A stretch of DNA of 64,000 nt from Epilithonimonas sp. JDS (GTDB lineage: Bacteria > Bacteroidota > Bacteroidia > Flavobacteriales > Weeksellaceae): contig NZ_JAJSAX010000003.1 in NCBI RefSeq assembly GCF_021261315.1, forward strand, positions 1 to 64,000, read 5' to 3'. Position 1 is the stretch's first letter. Every line of letters starts with the position of its first letter. A model generated the notes under the pieces. That model saw nothing but the letters and a program-made list of their open reading frames with translations. It was not told where the DNA came from and made no database searches. A program made the position numbers and the translations under genes. This document shows, in pieces, positions 62,261-64,000 of the stretch.

Positions 62261-64000
62261 TTATTGTTTTATGAATTTACTCTTGATGTTTTTCCCTGAT
62301 TCGGATATCTCGATAAAATATAATCCGGAAGGAAGTTTAGACACATCTATTCTGTTTTTGCCGATGTTAAGTTTTGTTTTATATGAAACTATACTTCCTT
62401 TTGCATCTATGATAGAATAAACCGCATCAGATGATCTCCAGTCAACGAAAATTTCGTTTTTGGCTGGGTTTGGATAGATCTGTACTTTAGAAGTGGACGT
62501 ATTTTCTGAAGCTAGCGTCTCAAATTCTAACATTAACATCGAAGCTGAATAAATGTTTTCTTCAGAAATGTATGCACTGAAAGAAGAAACATTTTCACTT
62601 CCGCTTGCAATTTTGTAGAATCCTGTCGTTCCACTTACCGTTTTGAGCACATATCCTCCTGTGTAAGCTTTTATCGTGCTGTAATCTGCATTGAACTGAT
62701 TTGAAACTATCGCTTTTGGCGTAGAAACAGATCCGGATCCTGTGAAAGTAAAGGTTCCATTTCCATTGATTAATACCGGTGTATTAGCAGGAATTTTTCC
62801 ATTCGGAACAGTTGTACACAACACTTTTGATGATGAAGGCAGCATATTGTAAGCTTGTACACCCATTGGAATATTAGCTTCAAACGGAAGAACGATAACT
62901 GCATATCCATTGATTGTTTTTGTATAAGAAGCATTGGTTGCCGTAAAACTGATAGGCGCATTAAAATCACCGCCCTGATCCGACAATTCCAATGAGGCAC
63001 AAACCGTTCCTGAAACAACATTTGAGTTGGCAGCTTTAGAGTTTGTAAGGAAGCCAGAACCAGCACTGACATAGAAAAGACTATTAGCATTTGCCATTTT
63101 GCTTTTCCAATTTGCAGATGTATTGATATTCGTTACGTTGTTAAAATCCAATGAGGTGTAGTATGTATTTTCATAAACATCCATCAGGTTGCTGTCGCCG
63201 TCGGAATAAACGCCGGCAAATTTCATTGCTTTTTCATTCGAAATACCAAAATAAACATCCCCGAAATTAAATGTAAGAATCGAACTGAAATTACCATTTC
63301 TGAGTCCTATAATTCCCTTGCATCCAGTTGTAAGAACAGCTCTGGAAATATCAAAAACCAAATCAAAATTGGAAGATCCTGATGATGGCAGGTTTACAGT
63401 TCCATAATTATAAGATTTCACAGCTCCTGCCTTATCAACATAATAAAGTGTGGTATTGGAAGACGTTGCCAAATTGCTTGTTGTATAACTGTTTACGTGG
63501 AAAACCAACTTGTTGTAGCGATCATCCAGACTTATGTATCCGTTAGAATCTGTCATATTGGAACTGATCAATGGTGTAGAATTATACAAAGTCGCTGTTT
63601 TACCACTCAATTGATAGGCTGTTCCGAAAGCAGAATTTGTGACTGTCTGCGTTTCTATTTTACTGTAATTCACATCCTGTCCTGTCATATTGGAAACTTC
63701 TCTGATATTACTTTTATCAAAAACAAAAGTGATAACGCTTGATGGATTCACCTGGATTGTTGGGCGAAATGTCTCAGTAAAATTCAGGTTAGAAGAACTC
63801 ATATTGGTTGTTTCGTTGGTCAGAATCTTCTGAACGGATGTCGTGTAAAATGGTAAATCCACTTTCAGAGTATAAGTGTTGGCAGATGAATTGAAAACCA
63901 TCAGCGTCACTTTGTCACCCGAATCATTGATATAAGCTGAACCTTGCATCGATCCCTGATCGCTCCATATTGCATCCAGTCTTTTGGAACCTGTGGTATA
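62261..64000 (-). CDS. C-terminal part of a T9SS-secreted glycan-active protein (possible GH30-type), 5' end outside
   Basis: The frame stays open to the window edge, so the N-terminal part is missing; 579 codons are visible, reading YTTGSKRLDAIWSDQGSMQ before the first methionine in the window. That stretch and AYINDSGDKVTLMVFNSSA look like the beta-sandwich end of a glycosidase, such as GH30 xylanases or glucosidases; this is a guess. Then follow several beta-rich regions (KLVFHVNSYTTSNLATSSN, FNLVFDISR-type strands). A T9SS domain (VQIYPNPAKNEIFVDW through SGLYFIEISESG) ends the protein. It is thus secreted. It ends before the GH3 control region and is probably part of the same xylan/arabinan set. 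Confidence 0.7.
   Translation of the reverse strand, partial: YTTGSKRLDAIWSDQGSMQGSAYINDSGDKVTLMVFNSSANTYTLKVDLPFYTTSVQKILTNETTNMSSSNLNFTETFRPTIQVNPSSVITFVFDKSNIREVSNMTGQDVNYSKIETQTVTNSAFGTAYQLSGKTATLYNSTPLISSNMTDSNGYISLDDRYNKLVFHVNSYTTSNLATSSNTTLYYVDKAGAVKSYNYGTVNLPSSGSSNFDLVFDISRAVLTTGCKGIIGLRNGNFSSILTFNFGDVYFGISNEKAMKFAGVYSDGDSNLMDVYENTYYTSLDFNNVTNINTSANWKSKMANANSLFYVSAGSGFLTNSKAANSNVVSGTVCASLELSDQGGDFNAPISFTATNASYTKTINGYAVIVLPFEANIPMGVQAYNMLPSSSKVLCTTVPNGKIPANTPVLINGNGTFTFTGSGSVSTPKAIVSNQFNADYSTIKAYTGGYVLKTVSGTTGFYKIASGSENVSSFSAYISEENIYSASMLMLEFETLASENTSTSKVQIYPNPAKNEIFVDWRSSDAVYSIIDAKGSIVSYKTKLNIGKNRIDVSKLPSGLYFIEISESGKNIKSKFIKQ

Overview
The window looks like a chromosome segment of a flavobacterium, most likely Chryseobacterium or a close relative in the Weeksellaceae. 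The reasons are generally low GC, several secreted proteins ending in type IX secretion (T9SS) sorting domains with a YPNP core, TAnnTTTG promoter boxes, a Bacteroidetes-type Nudix regulator of arabinose use, and short dispersed inverted repeats of a kind I recall from these genomes. The genus is an inference. I see no rRNA, tRNA, insertion sequence or CRISPR array.

Positions 1-14.4 kb are accessory. Two proteins with C-terminal peptidase S74 (endosialidase chaperone) domains are followed by three tandem secreted paralogs with four conserved cysteines and a C-terminal half that resembles a C1q/TNF jelly roll. Next come a membrane acyltransferase, an OmpH/Skp-like protein, a nucleoid-type HU/DUF4469 protein between two tiny BamE-like proteins, and a tight run of small genes (two HTH proteins, a small membrane protein) ending in a delta-60 repeat protein. 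A family 4 glycosyltransferase and a second copy of the small membrane protein close the region. Its gene-free gaps hold three families of repeated hairpins: two units at 5.07-5.28 kb, four units of about 100 bp at 5.45-5.80 kb, and five units at 11.9-12.7 kb. Stem sequences differ between copies while pairing is kept, so the structures appear to be selected. This is the least explained part of the window.

Positions 14.4-18.4 kb hold a patch of decay: a VOC-family gene, an NmrA-type oxidoreductase and its divergent HxlR regulator each carry a single-base frameshift. An intact divergent HxlR/quinone oxidoreductase pair follows. Positions 18.4-29.6 kb hold a secretion operon read leftward (two ELWxxDGT-repeat proteins, a leucine-rich protein and an M36 metalloprotease), a TPR protein overlapping a TPR-transmembrane-AraC regulator, and a badly decayed T9SS adhesin gene.

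Positions 30-64 kb form an arabinoxylan and pentose locus. Hydrolases (GH10, GH43, GH67, GH51, GH3, a GH127/GH146-type enzyme, a sialate-O-acetylesterase-type esterase and a partial T9SS protein at the right edge) release arabinose, xylose and glucuronic acid derivatives. A GPH transporter and an SSS symporter import sugars or short oligomers. AraB, AraA and AraD convert arabinose to xylulose 5-phosphate, and a split transketolase with a transaldolase-type enzyme feeds it into central metabolism. GalK, GalT, a mutarotase and a HAD phosphatase handle galactose or related sugars. An AraR-type regulator sits in the middle. I found five copies of a candidate operator (TAARTGT, 7 nt, ACAYTTA), in front of araR, the GH127/GH146 operon, the transaldolase/transketolase operon, araB and the GH3 gene, which suggests one arabinose regulon across the locus. 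No SusC/SusD pair lies inside the window.
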